DNA of 64,000 bases from Bacteroidetes bacterium ADurb.Bin174 (lineage in GTDB: Bacteria > Bacteroidota > Bacteroidia > Bacteroidales > Paludibacteraceae). Shown here piece after piece: positions 55,471 through 64,000 of the stretch. Each line of letters opens with the position of its first letter. The first letter of the stretch is position 1. Location of the stretch: positions 35,718 to 99,717 of the forward strand of contig MWCX01000027.1 of assembly GCA_002070265.1 (NCBI GenBank), in the 5' to 3' direction. Below the pieces are notes generated by a model that made no database searches, had not been told where the DNA came from, and saw only the letters and a list, made by a program, of their open reading frames with translations. Made by a program: the position numbers and the translations under genes.

Positions 55471-57219
55471 ATGGAAAACAAAATATTGCTTCAAAAAGTT
55501 ATTGCAAAAGCTCAAACCTGGTTGGACGGGAATTACAATGCTGAGACAAAAGCAGAGGTTAAACGCATGTTAGACGCTCCGGACAAAACCGAATTGATTG
55601 AGTCATTTTACAAAGATTTGGAATTTGGTACCGGTGGATTACGCGGCATCATGGGTGCCGGAACCAATCGCATGAACATTTATACGGTTGGTGCTGCCAC
55701 ACAAGGCTTAAGCAATTATTTGAAATCACAATTTCCGGACTTGCCGCAAATATCGGTTGTAATTGGTCATGATTGCAGGAACAACAGTCGCTTGTTTTCC
55801 GAAATTTCAGCCGATATCTTTTCAGCCAACGGCATCAAAGTCTATCTGTTTGAAGACCTAAGACCAACTCCTGAAGTTTCGTTTGCCATTCGTCATTTTG
55901 GTTGCCAGAGCGGTATCATCCTGACTGCCTCGCACAATCCTAAAGAATACAATGGCTACAAAGCTTATTGGAGCGATGGTGCACAAATGTTGGCTCCGCA
56001 CGATGTGAATGTGATTAAAGAAGTGAATAAAATCAAGGATGTCAACGAAATTAAGTTCCGGGGAAATCCTGCATTGATTGAGATTATCGGAGAAGATGTT
56101 GATAAAATATATATAGACAAGCTCAAAACCATTTCATTATCTCCCGATGCCATCAAAAAACATTCTGATTTAAAAATCGTATATACACCCATTCACGGTA
56201 CAGGTGTCAAATTGGTACCACAAGCATTGAGGGCTTTCGGTTTTACCAATATCATCAATGTTCCTGAACAAGATGTGGTGAGTGGAGATTTTCCAACCGT
56301 TTATTCACCTAATCCCGAAGAACCGGCTGCTTTAGACATGGCTATCAAAAGGGCAATAGCTACGGATGCCGATCTTGTGATGGGAACCGATCCTGATTCT
56401 GACAGAATCGGTGTTGCCGTCAAAGACGATAAAAACGAATGGATTTTATTGAACGGCAATCAGATAGCGGTAATTTACATCTATTATTTGATTCGCAGGT
56501 GGAAAGAAACCGGAAAAATCCGGGGCAATGAATACATTGTAAAAACCATTGTTACTACGGAAGTCATCAGAGATATAGCCCTAAAAAACAATATAGAATA
56601 TTATGATGTCTATACCGGCTTCAAGTGGATAGCCAAGGTTATGCGTGAAAATGAAGATACAAAAACTTACATCGGGGGTGGGGAAGAAAGTTACGGATTC
56701 TTACCTGAAACATTTGTTCGTGACAAAGATGCGGTATCTTCAGCTGCGTTGATGGCTGAGGTAGCTGCCTGGGCAAAAAATGAAGGCAAAAGTCTGTATG
56801 AATTATTGCAAGACATTTATATAGAATACGGCTACGGGAAGGAAAAAGGCATTTCCATTGTAAGGAAAGGAAAGTCAGGAGCCGAAGAAATCCAGAAAAT
56901 CATGAGTGATTTTCGTTCCAATCCACCAAAGAAAATAGCCGGCTCCAAAGTAAAAATTGTCAAAGATTACCAATCTTTGGTACAAACCAATTTGCTGACC
57001 GGAGAAAAGAACCCGCTGGATATGCCCGCCACATCCAATGTATTGCAATTCTTCACGGAGGATGGCGCCAAAATTTCCATCCGTCCTTCCGGAACAGAAC
57101 CAAAAATTAAATTTTATATTGAAGTCAGGGGCAACATGAATTCCCGTGCTGACTATAAGCAAGCCGACCAATTGGCGGAAACTAAGGTTAAGGCGGTGAT
57201 GAAGTCTTTGGGAATTTGA
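55471..57219 (+). CDS. Phosphohexomutase (phosphoglucomutase/phosphomannomutase)
   Basis: The 582-residue enzyme moves phosphate between C1 and C6 of a hexose phosphate, feeding nucleotide sugars and glycogen. It has the active-site Ser in ILTASHNPKEYNGYK (about 150-164), the metal-binding loop GTDPDSDRIGVAV, the sugar-binding GGGEESYGF and the phosphate-binding RPSGTEPKIKFYIE at the C-terminus. The length matches the long phospho-sugar mutase subfamily. It is convergent with tdh. Confidence 0.95.
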   Translation: MENKILLQKVIAKAQTWLDGNYNAETKAEVKRMLDAPDKTELIESFYKDLEFGTGGLRGIMGAGTNRMNIYTVGAATQGLSNYLKSQFPDLPQISVVIGHDCRNNSRLFSEISADIFSANGIKVYLFEDLRPTPEVSFAIRHFGCQSGIILTASHNPKEYNGYKAYWSDGAQMLAPHDVNVIKEVNKIKDVNEIKFRGNPALIEIIGEDVDKIYIDKLKTISLSPDAIKKHSDLKIVYTPIHGTGVKLVPQALRAFGFTNIINVPEQDVVSGDFPTVYSPNPEEPAALDMAIKRAIATDADLVMGTDPDSDRIGVAVKDDKNEWILLNGNQIAVIYIYYLIRRWKETGKIRGNEYIVKTIVTTEVIRDIALKNNIEYYDVYTGFKWIAKVMRENEDTKTYIGGGEESYGFLPETFVRDKDAVSSAALMAEVAAWAKNEGKSLYELLQDIYIEYGYGKEKGISIVRKGKSGAEEIQKIMSDFRSNPPKKIAGSKVKIVKDYQSLVQTNLLTGEKNPLDMPATSNVLQFFTEDGAKISIRPSGTEPKIKFYIEVRGNMNSRADYKQADQLAETKVKAVMKSLGI

Positions 57220-57242
57220 TGGAGTAAGATTATTTTTAGCAT

Positions 57243-58268
57243 TCAATCCCAGTTTAAAATCACTTTCCCGCAAATGCCGCTATCCATCACATCAAACCCT
57301 TGCTGGAAATCATCTATATGGAATCTATGGGTAATAACGGGGGATAAGTCAATACCGGAAATCAGCATTTGCTCCATCTGGTACCAGGTTTCCCACATTT
57401 CCCTGCCATAAATACCTTTAATGGTCAGGGCTTTAAAAATGATATCATCCCAATTGACCGTAGTGGTATTGGGCAATATACCCAAAAGTGATATTTTAGA
57501 GCCATTGTACATATGCTTCAGCATGTCCTGAAAAGCTTGCGGCGAACCGGACATTTCCAATCCTATATCGAAACCGCGCATTTTCAACTGTTTGATGGCA
57601 TCCGCAATGGATTCTCCTTTGGAAGGGTTCACAGTTAAAGTAGCGCCCATTTTTTTGGCTATCTCCAAACGATAATCGCTTAAATCGCTGACTACCACAT
57701 ATCTTGCTCCGGCAAAACGACAAACGGCTGTTGCCATTGAACCAATCAAACCTGCCCCGGTAATCAACACATCTTCGGCAATGAGAGGAAAAGATAAAGC
57801 AGCGTGTGTGGCATTGCCAAAAGGATCCATGATAGCAGCAAACTCATCGGAAATTTTAGGATCTAACTTGATAATATTGGTAGCGGGCAAAGCAATGTAT
57901 TCTGCAAAACTTCCATCCCGATGCACACCAATACCGATTGAGTTTTCACAAACATGCAGTTTACCACGCCGGCAATTGCGGCAATGACCGCAGGCAATAT
58001 GTCCCTCTCCCGTAACCCTATCGCCAACTTTCAGGTTCTTGACTCCCCTGCCCTTTTCCACAATTTCACCAACATATTCATGACCGATGATCATGGGCGT
58101 TTTGATGGTACGCTGTGACCATTCATCCCATCTGTAAATATGTAAATCAGTACCACAGATGGCAGTTTTTTTAATCTTCACCAACACATCATTGATGCCC
58201 ACATGGGGAATAGGCATATCCTCCATCCAAATACCTCTTTCCGGCTTTAGTTTGACGAGTGCTTTCAT
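57243..58268 (-). CDS. tdh: L-threonine 3-dehydrogenase
   Basis: The zinc-dependent enzyme oxidises L-threonine to 2-amino-3-ketobutyrate with NAD. The 341-residue protein has the catalytic Cys38-Thr40-His43 ([17 protein letters not shown]), the structural zinc cysteines ([15 protein letters not shown]) and the nucleotide-binding [12 protein letters not shown]. It lies 32 bp after kbl and shares its operon, so threonine is split to glycine and acetyl-CoA by the pair. Confidence 0.96.
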   Translation of the reverse strand: MKALVKLKPERGIWMEDMPIPHVGINDVLVKIKKTAICGTDLHIYRWDEWSQRTIKTPMIIGHEYVGEIVEKGRGVKNLKVGDRVTGEGHIACGHCRNCRRGKLHVCENSIGIGVHRDGSFAEYIALPATNIIKLDPKISDEFAAIMDPFGNATHAALSFPLIAEDVLITGAGLIGSMATAVCRFAGARYVVVSDLSDYRLEIAKKMGATLTVNPSKGESIADAIKQLKMRGFDIGLEMSGSPQAFQDMLKHMYNGSKISLLGILPNTTTVNWDDIIFKALTIKGIYGREMWETWYQMEQMLISGIDLSPVITHRFHIDDFQQGFDVMDSGICGKVILNWD

Positions 58269-58300
58269 ACGTTAATATAGTTTATTCCGATGTAAAATCA

Positions 58301-59488
58301 TCAAATAACTTTCAAAGATTTTCCGACTTTGATAAAAGCCTTCACGCATTTATCCAATTGCTCTGTGGTATGTGCAGCAGAAATTTGAACCCTGATGCGA
58401 GCTTGTCCTTGCGGCACAACCGGATAAAAGAATCCAATTACATAGATGCCCTCATCCAACATCCTGGCAGCATACTCCTGAGCTATCTTGGCATCATACA
58501 ACATTACGGCACAAATAGCAGACTCTGTTGGCTTGATGTCAAAACCTGCCGCTTTCATTTTTGACAAAAAATACTTTGTGTTAAGATGTAATTTATCTTG
58601 CAAATCATTGGATGACTCAATCATTTGGAACATCCGTATTCCTGCTGCCGCCACCATAGGTGGAATGGAATTGGAAAACAAATAGGGACGAGAACGCTGG
58701 CGCAACAAATCAATGATTTCCTGTTTGCCCGTCGTAAAACCACCGATTGCTCCTCCGAAAGCTTTGCCCAAAGTACCGGTGATGATCTCAATTTTTCCCC
58801 GCAAATCAAAAAGTTCGGTTACTCCCCTGCCGCTCTCTCCAACTACACCTGCGGAGTGCGACTCATCAATCATAATCAAAGCATCATATTTTTGCGCCAA
58901 TTTATAGATTTTGTCCATAGGAGCTACATTGCCATCCATGGAAAAAACACCATCCGTTACAATCAGTCTGAAACGTTGTTCCTGCGCCAGGATTAAATGA
59001 CGCTCCAAATCCTCCATATTCGCATTGGCATAACGATAGCGTTTAGCCTTACATAAACGAATCCCGTCGATGATGGAAGCATGGTTGAGTTCATCTGAAA
59101 TAACTGCATCTTCATCGGTTAGTAAAGGCTCGAAAACGCCGCCATTCGCATCAAAGCAAGCAGCATATAAAATGGCATCATCCGTTCCGAAGTACCCGGC
59201 AATTTTCTTTTCCAACTGCTTGTGCAAATCCTGCGTACCACAAATAAAACGCACGGACGACATGCCATAACCATGTAATTCCAAAGCTTCAGCCGCAGCC
59301 GCTTTTAATTCAGGATGATTGGAAAGTCCAAGGTAATTATTCGCACAAAAATTCAGGACTTCCTTGCCGTCAGAAACACGAATTGCAGCTCCCTGCGGAG
59401 ATACAATAATGCGTTCATGTTTGTACAGGCCTGCCGAATCAATTTCAGATAAAATTTGGTCTAAATGGGTTTTGTATCTATCAAACAT
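58301..59488 (-). CDS. kbl: Glycine C-acetyltransferase (2-amino-3-ketobutyrate CoA ligase)
   Basis: This PLP enzyme cleaves 2-amino-3-ketobutyrate with CoA into glycine and acetyl-CoA. The 395-residue length is normal. Motifs are NFCANNYLGLSNHPEL, DESHSAGVVGESGRGVTE and the PLP-binding Lys in TGTLGKAFGGAIGGF. It is the first gene of the kbl-tdh pair. Confidence 0.96.
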   Translation of the reverse strand: MFDRYKTHLDQILSEIDSAGLYKHERIIVSPQGAAIRVSDGKEVLNFCANNYLGLSNHPELKAAAAEALELHGYGMSSVRFICGTQDLHKQLEKKIAGYFGTDDAILYAACFDANGGVFEPLLTDEDAVISDELNHASIIDGIRLCKAKRYRYANANMEDLERHLILAQEQRFRLIVTDGVFSMDGNVAPMDKIYKLAQKYDALIMIDESHSAGVVGESGRGVTELFDLRGKIEIITGTLGKAFGGAIGGFTTGKQEIIDLLRQRSRPYLFSNSIPPMVAAAGIRMFQMIESSNDLQDKLHLNTKYFLSKMKAAGFDIKPTESAICAVMLYDAKIAQEYAARMLDEGIYVIGFFYPVVPQGQARIRVQISAAHTTEQLDKCVKAFIKVGKSLKVI

Positions 59489-59554
59489 AAGTTATAGAAA
59501 TAAATTTAATCGGCACAAATGCACACAAGAATTGTCTTACAGCAATGATTTTAC

Positions 59555-60229
59555 CTACTCTACCCTTACGAATCTCTTCAACTCTTTATCATAGCTATAA
59601 ATCTCGCCTTCCTCTATGTCGTAATACCAGCCCATCACGGTTAATTCGCCCTGTTTTACAAGCTTACGGATATAGGGGTATCTCATCAGGTGGTTAACTT
59701 GCACAACCACATTCATTTTTTCGGTATACGCACTTCGTTCTTCGATGGAGATTATCTTTTTTGCTATTTTTTCTTCCACAATTTTCTTTACGGGTGCTGC
59801 CAACTCAAGCCATTTTTTGGTGTGCGGCAGTTGCTTCATATCCTTCTCACTACTATAAAGCGCAGCGCAACCGCCACAGTTCGAGTGTCCGCAAACAACT
59901 ATATTGGTTACTTGCAACTGTTTAACGGCGTACTCTATTACCGCCGAAGTTGCCACAAAAGTATCGGATCGCCTATCATAAAAGGGTACAAAATTGCCGA
60001 TATTACGCACAACAAACAATTCGCCCGGGATGGTACCGGTAACCAAATTTGGTATCACGCGCGAATCGGAACAGCCAATAAATAAGGTGTGCGGATTTTG
60101 ATGTTGACTCAATTGAGCATAAAACTCTTTACGGGGAATGTGCTCGTTGGTTTTAAAACCACGAATTCCTTCAAACAGTTTATTGTAGTTGATCTGTTGA
60201 ACGTTTTCTTCTTCGTGTGTTGTTTGCAT
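59555..60229 (-). CDS. Beta-class carbonic anhydrase
   Basis: The 224-residue enzyme hydrates CO2 to bicarbonate. Zinc ligands are Cys53 and (by HSNCGG) His115 and Cys118, with the Asp55-Arg57 dyad in CSDSRV. The N-terminus before residue 20 is variable. It stands alone in the minus direction. Confidence 0.95.
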   Translation of the reverse strand: MQTTHEEENVQQINYNKLFEGIRGFKTNEHIPRKEFYAQLSQHQNPHTLFIGCSDSRVIPNLVTGTIPGELFVVRNIGNFVPFYDRRSDTFVATSAVIEYAVKQLQVTNIVVCGHSNCGGCAALYSSEKDMKQLPHTKKWLELAAPVKKIVEEKIAKKIISIEERSAYTEKMNVVVQVNHLMRYPYIRKLVKQGELTVMGWYYDIEEGEIYSYDKELKRFVRVE

Positions 60230-60558
60230 ATGGTTATAATTTTATTGTTTCGTTATTCATTAGACTTGCACAATTTTATTTTCAAATTGTGATTACAAAG
60301 CTATTACGTTTTTTCAAAAAAACAAACAAAAATTTCAGTAATTTCAGTACATGTAAAGCAATTGAATTAAACTTCATTTTTTGCTCAAAGTTTTTTGTTG
60401 AATTTTCTCATGTTTCGGGGTCATAAATTTACGTAAATTAACGAATTAATTTCTCGCTGATTAACGCAGGAAGTCGCAAATTTTCGCAAATTGCGACCGA
60501 CCTCGTCCGGTGAGCCGAAAAATAAGTGAGATTGACGTAGAGAATCGTTCATGTTTGA
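60230..60558. other. Intergenic region with hairpin and repeats
   Basis: No gene is seen. GTCGCAA (60473-60479) and TTGCGAC (60491-60497) form a hairpin, and GACCTCGTCCGGTGAGCCGA (60499-60518) is a relative of the repeat at 50427. The rest is AT-rich leader of the carbonic anhydrase gene. Confidence 0.5.
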
Positions 60559-60718
60559 AGGGCTGTTTCAAAACAAGTATTTAACTAAAGGTGTCTTAGA
60601 AGCGTCCAAATGCAAGACACTGAGATTGAGGGCAGTAGGGGCAGACCTCGTGTCTGCCATCAGTGGTTGAGCCCGAATATCGAAAGTAACGCAGCAGTTG
60701 GCATTTATAAGACACCGC
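60559..60718 (+). mobile_element. MITE-like element, copy E, 160 bp
   Basis: Begins GGGCTGTTTCAAAACAAG and ends TTATAAGACACCG. It shares with copy C the blocks GTGTCTTAGAAG, AAATGCAAGACACTGAGATT and GAGCCCGAATATCGAAAGTA, but has a different central hairpin (GGCAGACCTCGTGTCTGCC-like). It lies just after the SLC13 permease gene stop. Confidence 0.75.
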
Positions 60719-60734
60719 CGAGTTCAATTAATTT

Positions 60735-62591
60735 TCAAAATGGAAAAAGAATCGGCAACACTAAAATCATTACAACTAAAAAAATAAACTGCAAAGGCAA
60801 CCCCACTTTCACATAATCCATGAAGTTATATTTTCCCGCCGACATAACCATCGCGTTGGGCGGAGTGGAAAACGGACTGGCAAAGCACATACTTACGGCG
60901 ACCGCCACACCGATAAGGAAAGGGTACGGACTCACGTTCATCGACAAAGCAGCCTGCAAAGCAATAGGAGCAAACAAAATAGCGGCAGCGGTATTGCTGA
61001 TAAACATGGTAAGCACAGAGGAAGCCAACATGATTCCGGCAAGAACGGCATAAGGTCCATACGAACCTACCAAATCAACAATGCCATCGGTAACAAGTGC
61101 CGAGGTGCCGGTTTTCTCCATGGCAGTTGCCAAAGGCATCATCCCCGCAAAGAGCACGACGCTCTCCCAATTGATGGTGCGATAAGCGTCCCGAACAGTT
61201 CTGAAACAACCGCCTAAAATCATAAGAATGGCTGCTAACAAAACGGCAATTACCGGAGGAAACCAATTGAACACCATCGCCAACACCATCAATATCAAAA
61301 CAACAGCGGCATAAGGTGCTTTGTGGTCGAGGGTGATTTTGGAAGCTTCGGTTTGAGGTTGCCCGATGACCACAACTTCTTTTTCAAGGCGACTGAGGCG
61401 GTCAATATTTTCCCAGGTTCCTTGTACCAACAACATATCTCCCGCTTGCATTTTCACGTCTTTTACATCTTGAATGATGTAGTGGTCCTTACGCTGAATG
61501 CTTAAGATATTTACATTGTAATTACTGCGAAATTCGGAGTCTTTTACAATTCGGTTGTGCAAGCGACTGTTTTGAAGAATAACCACTTCCGCCATTCCAA
61601 TCTCATCGAATTTGAATTTTCCACCAAACTTCGGACGTTCAACTTGTTCGTCCACCTGATTATCAACAAAAGCAAGCTTGTTCTCTTTTACAAAGCGAAG
61701 CACGTTTTCATACTCGCCGATGACATACAACACGTGGTTTTCGGACAAGATGGTGCCGGCTTTGGGAAGTATGATGCGAACCGAACGGCTCAACGGAGAA
61801 AGCGGGCGAACATGAATTTCGCTAATAATCACAGAGTATCGTCTGGTAATATCAATATTGGAAAGTTTTTCGCCTATAATGGGCGAGTTTTTTTGAAGTA
61901 CAATCCTATATAAATTTTCAATCACGCGGTAATCGGATGCTAATTGCTCAGGCGATTTAACGGTTGTTTTTCCGTCGGTCTGGTCTCTCTTGTCTTTCTT
62001 ATCAAGCATCTTTGTCAAGGGCCAAAGCAGTAAAACTCCAAGAACCAACAAGATCAGTCCGACAGGGAAGGTAGTAAAAAACTGCAACCCTTCGTGTCCT
62101 GCTTCAATCAAGGTGCCGTGCATGATAAGCGTTGGCGGAGTACCGATCAATGTCATCATTCCCCCTATACTACTGGCGTAAGCCATCGGCATCAACAGCC
62201 TGCTTGCGCTTGTATTGGATTTTGCAGCCATGCTAACCACAATAGGCATCAGCATCGCTACTGTCCCGGTATTGCTCAAAAACGTACCAATGAAGGCGGT
62301 TACAAGCATGACCAGCAAAAACAATTTGTAACTGCTATTTCCCGCAAGCTTCAACAACCGGTTACTAACCGCACCGGCAAGTCCGGTTTGTGATATTGCT
62401 CCACCCACAATAAAGAGAGCAGCAATCATAATCACAACGGAATTGGAAAATCCTGCCAAAGCTTCGGCCGGTGTCAGCACGTTTGTCAGCACCAAGGCCA
62501 ACAAAGAACAGAGCGCCACAATATCGGAGCGAATTTTACCCCAAACGAGCAATGCAGCGGTTACAAAAAGAATGATTAATGTTGCAGTCAT
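60735..62591 (-). CDS. SLC13-family permease with two RCK_C domains
   Basis: The 618-residue membrane protein has about ten to twelve hydrophobic segments split by a large cytoplasmic part (about 205-415) holding two TrkA_C/RCK_C-like domains (LSNIDITRRYSVIISEIHVR, then DVKMQAGDMLLVQGTWENID). The membrane parts show SLC13/DASS signatures (SNTGTVAMLMPI, SSIGGMMTLIGTPPTLI, SNTAAAILFAPIALQ). It probably carries an anion such as sulfate or a dicarboxylate using a sodium gradient. The substrate is undetermined. Confidence 0.9.
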   Translation of the reverse strand: MTATLIILFVTAALLVWGKIRSDIVALCSLLALVLTNVLTPAEALAGFSNSVVIMIAALFIVGGAISQTGLAGAVSNRLLKLAGNSSYKLFLLVMLVTAFIGTFLSNTGTVAMLMPIVVSMAAKSNTSASRLLMPMAYASSIGGMMTLIGTPPTLIMHGTLIEAGHEGLQFFTTFPVGLILLVLGVLLLWPLTKMLDKKDKRDQTDGKTTVKSPEQLASDYRVIENLYRIVLQKNSPIIGEKLSNIDITRRYSVIISEIHVRPLSPLSRSVRIILPKAGTILSENHVLYVIGEYENVLRFVKENKLAFVDNQVDEQVERPKFGGKFKFDEIGMAEVVILQNSRLHNRIVKDSEFRSNYNVNILSIQRKDHYIIQDVKDVKMQAGDMLLVQGTWENIDRLSRLEKEVVVIGQPQTEASKITLDHKAPYAAVVLILMVLAMVFNWFPPVIAVLLAAILMILGGCFRTVRDAYRTINWESVVLFAGMMPLATAMEKTGTSALVTDGIVDLVGSYGPYAVLAGIMLASSVLTMFISNTAAAILFAPIALQAALSMNVSPYPFLIGVAVAVSMCFASPFSTPPNAMVMSAGKYNFMDYVKVGLPLQFIFLVVMILVLPILFPF

Positions 62592-62662
62592 AAGTTTTTA
62601 TTTGACTGCGAAGTTACAAAAAATCTCTTTATAAAAGTCGAAGCAGAGTACCTTATACTTGC

Positions 62663-62699
62663 ACAAAGGGTTCAACTCTGAAAAAGCTGAACCCTTTGT
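62663..62699. terminator. Hairpin between transaldolase and permease genes
   Basis: ACAAAGGGTTCA (62663-62674) and TGAACCCTTTGT (62688-62699) form a perfect 12-bp stem with a 13-base loop. It lies 28 bp after the transaldolase stop on the minus strand. There is no long U tract on that strand, so termination may be partial. Confidence 0.65.
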
Positions 62700-62727
62700 T
62701 TTATCCTTGAGTGATTTACTTTTCGAA

Positions 62728-63381
62728 TTAATAAAATCCAACTGCATCATTTTCAAAATCAACGACCGCTCTGTCGGTCATTGGATGACTTGCAATTGCC
62801 ATAAGCACATCATACGTAGCAGTTACAGAATGACAACCTACCATACTTACACGATAAACCTGGTCCACATTTTTAAAACTCGCCGCCAAAACTTTTGTTT
62901 TCATATTATTGATCACAAAACCCTTTACAATATCGGCCACCACATCAATCCCGTGTGATGAAATATTGTCTAAGCGGTTAACGTACGGTGCTACAAAATC
63001 AGCACCTGCATTAGCTGCCAAAAAAGCCTGCTGTTGGGTAAATATAGCTGTAGCCGTAACATTCATTCCCGCCTCCTTTACCATAGTAATAGCCTTATAG
63101 CCTTCCTTTGTTACAGGAATTTTTACATAATAATTTTCTTTCAAGTTGAAGTAATCGCGACAGTGTTTCGCTTCTTTCAAAATATCTTCGGCCTTTTGAC
63201 TGATCACCTGAATATGCAACATTTTATCCCCTATAACTGACTGTATTTCAGGAATAATTTCAGACAAAGGTTTACCCGAATACTTGATAATAGTAGGGTT
63301 GGTTGTCACACCTTCCATCGGAAGATATTCAAACAACTCTTTTATTTCCGCAATATCAGCGGTATCTGCTAAATAAATCAT
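62728..63381 (-). CDS. Transaldolase / fructose-6-phosphate aldolase family
   Basis: The 217-residue protein belongs to the short MipB/TalC class. The Schiff-base lysine is Lys87 in YVKIPVTKEG, with Asp6 in YLADTADIAEI and TTNPTI at about 26-31. Members are either true transaldolases of the pentose phosphate pathway or fructose-6-phosphate aldolases; the sequence does not decide. It follows the BRO gene by 35 bp on the same strand. Confidence 0.93.
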   Translation of the reverse strand: MIYLADTADIAEIKELFEYLPMEGVTTNPTIIKYSGKPLSEIIPEIQSVIGDKMLHIQVISQKAEDILKEAKHCRDYFNLKENYYVKIPVTKEGYKAITMVKEAGMNVTATAIFTQQQAFLAANAGADFVAPYVNRLDNISSHGIDVVADIVKGFVINNMKTKVLAASFKNVDQVYRVSMVGCHSVTATYDVLMAIASHPMTDRAVVDFENDAVGFY

Positions 63382-63416
63382 TGTTAACTTATTAGTTCAA
63401 TTTTTTATTTTCTTTT

Positions 63417-63830
63417 TTAGGTGACAAAAAGTTTTCTCCAGTTTTCGCGAGCACGGTCTAATCCCTGCGATGGGTCTTGAATTTCCTGCACCCGCTCATA
63501 CCCAACCTTAGCAAGCCATTGTTTAAAAGGCTCGGCTTTGGGTGATGGAATGGATTGGATAATTCGGAAAAGTGATTGAACATCAGCACAATCTGTTTGA
63601 CGCATTTTACCATCAGGTGCTAACAATTTCAACTGTCGACAAATTGTCGACAGTTCAATTCCATCCTCTAAGACTACTCGTTTTTTCATCTTAAACCAGT
63701 AATCTCTTGGATTTGCACTGTCGGTTAACGCTTCTATCACATCCACAACCGAAAAATACCACTTTTCCTCCGCTTCATCCCAATACGTGCGGATTTTTTT
63801 ACTTTCAAATAATTTGATGTTGCTGTCCAT
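63417..63830 (-). CDS. BRO-N domain protein, probably truncated
   Basis: The 137-residue protein has a BRO-type N-terminal domain (IRTYWDEAEEKWYFSVVDVI, DSANPRDYWFKMKKR) as in phage antirepressors and chromosomal relatives. It stops after DRARENWRKLFVT, where family members usually continue with about 100-150 residues. No phage genes are nearby. It is preceded by its own promoter and is probably a shortened accessory gene. Confidence 0.8.
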   Translation of the reverse strand: MDSNIKLFESKKIRTYWDEAEEKWYFSVVDVIEALTDSANPRDYWFKMKKRVVLEDGIELSTICRQLKLLAPDGKMRQTDCADVQSLFRIIQSIPSPKAEPFKQWLAKVGYERVQEIQDPSQGLDRARENWRKLFVT

Positions 63831-63854
63831 ATATTAGATTTCTTTAAAAAAGAG

Positions 63855-63885
63855 CAAATTTAGGAAAAAAGTCTATTATGAACAA
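63855..63885 (-). promoter_or_regulatory. Promoter of the BRO gene
   Basis: On the minus strand TTG (63883-63885), a 20-bp spacer and TAAATTTG (63855-63862) match the consensus closely. Start codon 24 bases further. Confidence 0.6.
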
Positions 63886-63930
63886 CTCACAATGTAACAC
63901 GACAGCCTATCATCACCCCAAAGTTCCCCC

Positions 63931-63938
63931 TATATTTG
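63931..63938 (+). promoter_or_regulatory. -7 box of the gene at the window end
   Basis: TATATTTG fits TAnnTTTG and lies 42 bases before an ATG at 63981, with an AGGAG at 63964-63968 that could act as an early ribosome-binding site. Confidence 0.4.
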
Positions 63939-63980
63939 CGCCATTTGACATTTAAACAGATATAGGAGTTAATAAGTTAA

Positions 63981-64000
63981 ATGAGTTCTTTGAAATATTG
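63981..64000 (+). CDS. Start of a gene cut by the window end
   Basis: ATG followed by SSLKY; only six codons are visible, so nothing can be said about the product. The upstream -7 box supports a real start. Confidence 0.35.

Overview
The window reads as chromosome of a Bacteroidota bacterium, most likely order Bacteroidales or a close relative. The grounds are SusC/SusD pairs, a hybrid two-component regulator, type IX secretion (T9SS) C-terminal sorting domains, the ribosomal-protein block rpmB-rpmG-DUF4295-ftsY, a PPi-dependent phosphofructokinase, a type III glutamine synthetase, promoters of the Bacteroidota form (TTG, 19-20 bp, TAnnTTTG) and almost no Shine-Dalgarno sequences. I see no tRNA, rRNA, CRISPR array, transposase, integrase or prophage structural gene. 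No genus can be assigned from this sequence alone.

Layout. 1-1.6 kb: end of a DUF177-rpmF-fabH operon. 1.6-2.9 kb: a single AAA/DUF4143 ATPase gene enclosed by a 43-bp direct repeat that carries a palindrome. 3.1-7.0 kb: a TonB-dependent receptor, a LuxR-type regulator and a hemerythrin/ScdA-like protein. 7-11.1 kb: pfp and glnN, divergently transcribed. 11.2-30.6 kb: a polysaccharide-utilisation locus (PUL) lying exactly between a 77-bp copy of the pyrF 3' end and pyrF itself. 30.5-37.2 kb: minus-strand housekeeping genes (pyrF, prfA, an HU-LysM fusion, HU, rimO, ftsY, DUF4295, rpmG, rpmB). 37.2-39.1 kb: an AlbA_2/HATPase accessory gene with a broken XRE-type regulator. 39.2-45.7 kb: cinA, DUF3109, secG, a TPR-like gene, lptE, a sigma-54 activator, a lone exosortase and tsaD. 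45.9-50.3 kb: tamB. 50.5-64 kb: metabolic genes (esterase, FAD/Fe-S oxidoreductase, sirtuin, phosphohexomutase, tdh-kbl, carbonic anhydrase, SLC13 permease, transaldolase) and a truncated BRO gene.

The PUL is the most distinctive region. It encodes SusC, SusD and a DUF3823 surface lipoprotein for glycan capture and import. It also has two long paralogous enzymes with an apparent alpha/alpha-toroid fold that I cannot place in a known family: one has a T9SS sorting domain, the other is a lipoprotein. The rest is a small T9SS-exported beta-sandwich protein, an unknown secreted protein, a GH43 lipoprotein and the one-protein sensor/regulator (HTCS). The direct pyrF repeats at both ends suggest that the 19-kb block entered between glnN and pyrF as a unit.

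Dispersed short repeats recur outside genes: a MITE-like element with termini related to GGNGTCTCATAAG (five copies or remnants), a GAGTTCC heptamer family that supplies the stop codon of one gene, and the 43-bp ATPase-flanking repeat. One MITE copy has cut off a signal-peptide ORF inside the PUL, and a second broken lipoprotein ORF lies downstream of the GH43 gene.
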